Shown piece after piece: positions 5,204 through 5,515 of a stretch of DNA of 5,515 nucleotides. The stretch lies in the NCBI GenBank assembly GCA_013695855.1, contig JACCZR010000011.1, positions 1 through 5,515 on the forward strand. Reading direction: 5' to 3'. The notes below the pieces were generated by a model. It searched no databases. It had not been told where the DNA came from and was given only the letters and a program-made list of their open reading frames with translations. The stretch's first letter is position 1; each line of letters opens with the position of its first letter. Origin of the DNA: Thermoleophilaceae bacterium (GTDB lineage Bacteria > Actinomycetota > Thermoleophilia > Solirubrobacterales > Thermoleophilaceae). Position numbers and translations under genes: made by a program.

Positions 5204-5515
5204 CTAGGGCGCCAGCTCCACGCCGCCGTCCTCGCGCAACGTCCAACCCGGGTTGTGCGCGACCTCCCATGCGTGGCCCTCGGTGTCCATGAAAGCCCCC
5301 GAGTAGCCGCCCCAGAAAGTCTCGCCGGGCTCGCGGGTAACCGTGGCGCGGGCCCTGCGGACCTGCTCGATCACCTCGTCGACCTCCGCCGGCGAGCCGA
5401 CGTTGTGGGCCAGCGTCACACCGCCCCAGCCGGGAGCATCCTGGACGCCGCTGTCGGTGGCCAGCTGCTCGCGCCCCCACAGCGCGAACACCAGCCCGCC
5501 GGCCTGGAAGAAGGC
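5204..5515 (-). CDS. VOC (glyoxalase/bleomycin-resistance fold) family protein, C-terminal part
   Basis: The last 103 residues, ending at TAG 5204-5206; the N-terminus lies beyond the right edge. The fragment opens AFFQAGGLVFALWGRE, continues GGVTLAHNVGSPAEVDEV, and has FWGGYSGAFMDTEGHAWEVA followed by HNPGW. This succession (F-x-x-G-G-x-x-F-A-L-W, then T-L-A-H-N-V, then W-G-G-Y-S-G, then D-x-E-G-H-x-W-E-V-A-x-N-P) is typical of a large actinobacterial VOC subfamily annotated as glyoxalase/dioxygenase-like. The E in WEVA sits where VOC enzymes carry their last metal ligand. The family includes isomerases, dioxygenases and antibiotic-binding proteins, so substrate and reaction cannot be assigned. 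A GTG at 5489-5491 lies inside the conserved fold and is not a credible start, because the frame and family similarity continue upstream to the window edge. It is convergent with the M23 gene. Confidence 0.83.
   Translation of the reverse strand, partial: AFFQAGGLVFALWGREQLATDSGVQDAPGWGGVTLAHNVGSPAEVDEVIEQVRRARATVTREPGETFWGGYSGAFMDTEGHAWEVAHNPGWTLREDGGVELAP

Noticed and set aside
4162..5292. Long + strand frame overlapping the M23 gene (376 codons)
   Set aside because: Its translation is Pro/Arg-rich without motifs, while the other frame contains the full M23 zinc site and signal peptide.
1..5515. CRISPR array, tRNA/rRNA genes, transposase or attachment sites
   Set aside because: No regularly spaced repeats, no cloverleaf-like or rRNA-like segments and no transposase or integrase motifs were found on reading both strands.

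Overview
The window is very GC-rich, with strong G/C preference at third codon positions, frequent GTG starts and long open frames on the antisense of real genes. This gene set (a GT81-type glucosyl-3-phosphoglycerate synthase, an MrfA-type helicase, a secreted M23 peptidase) fits a high-GC actinobacterium. A deep-branching lineage such as Thermoleophilia/Solirubrobacterales or Rubrobacteria is my guess, made from gene style and not from a marker gene.

Layout, left to right. The C-terminal end of a glycerate kinase enters on the + strand (1-177). It converges, with a 9-base gap, on a two-gene minus-strand operon: a GT81 glycosyltransferase of the GpgS/MpgS type (936-1817) followed by a HAD-IIB sugar-phosphatase (187-936). 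Stop and start of the pair overlap by one base. The operon is divergent from a MrfA/YprA-type DEAH helicase with a C-terminal cysteine cluster (1839-4109, +), and only 21 bases separate the two GTG start codons. That gap holds a perfect inverted repeat, GCGGCC-TACTAT-GGCCGC, whose AT-rich core can be read as a -10 element on either strand. After a 128-base gap comes a secreted M23 metallopeptidase with a signal peptide, a cationic linker and a beta-rich domain (4238-5191, +). It converges on the C-terminal part of a VOC (glyoxalase-fold) protein that runs off the right edge (5204-5515, minus).

How the genes may work together. The GT81 enzyme joins a sugar from an NDP-sugar to 3-phosphoglycerate, and the HAD enzyme would remove the phosphate to give glucosylglycerate or mannosylglycerate. 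These are compatible solutes, and glucosylglycerate is also a precursor of mycobacterial methylglucose lipopolysaccharides. Glycerate kinase makes phosphoglycerate and could feed or salvage the acceptor side, but that link is inferred from adjacency only. The helicase (DNA repair), M23 peptidase (cell wall) and VOC protein look like unrelated neighbours. I see no RNA genes, mobile elements, CRISPR or prophage, and nothing I would call a wholly new system. The most interesting points are the phosphatase type paired with GT81, and the tiny palindromic divergent promoter.
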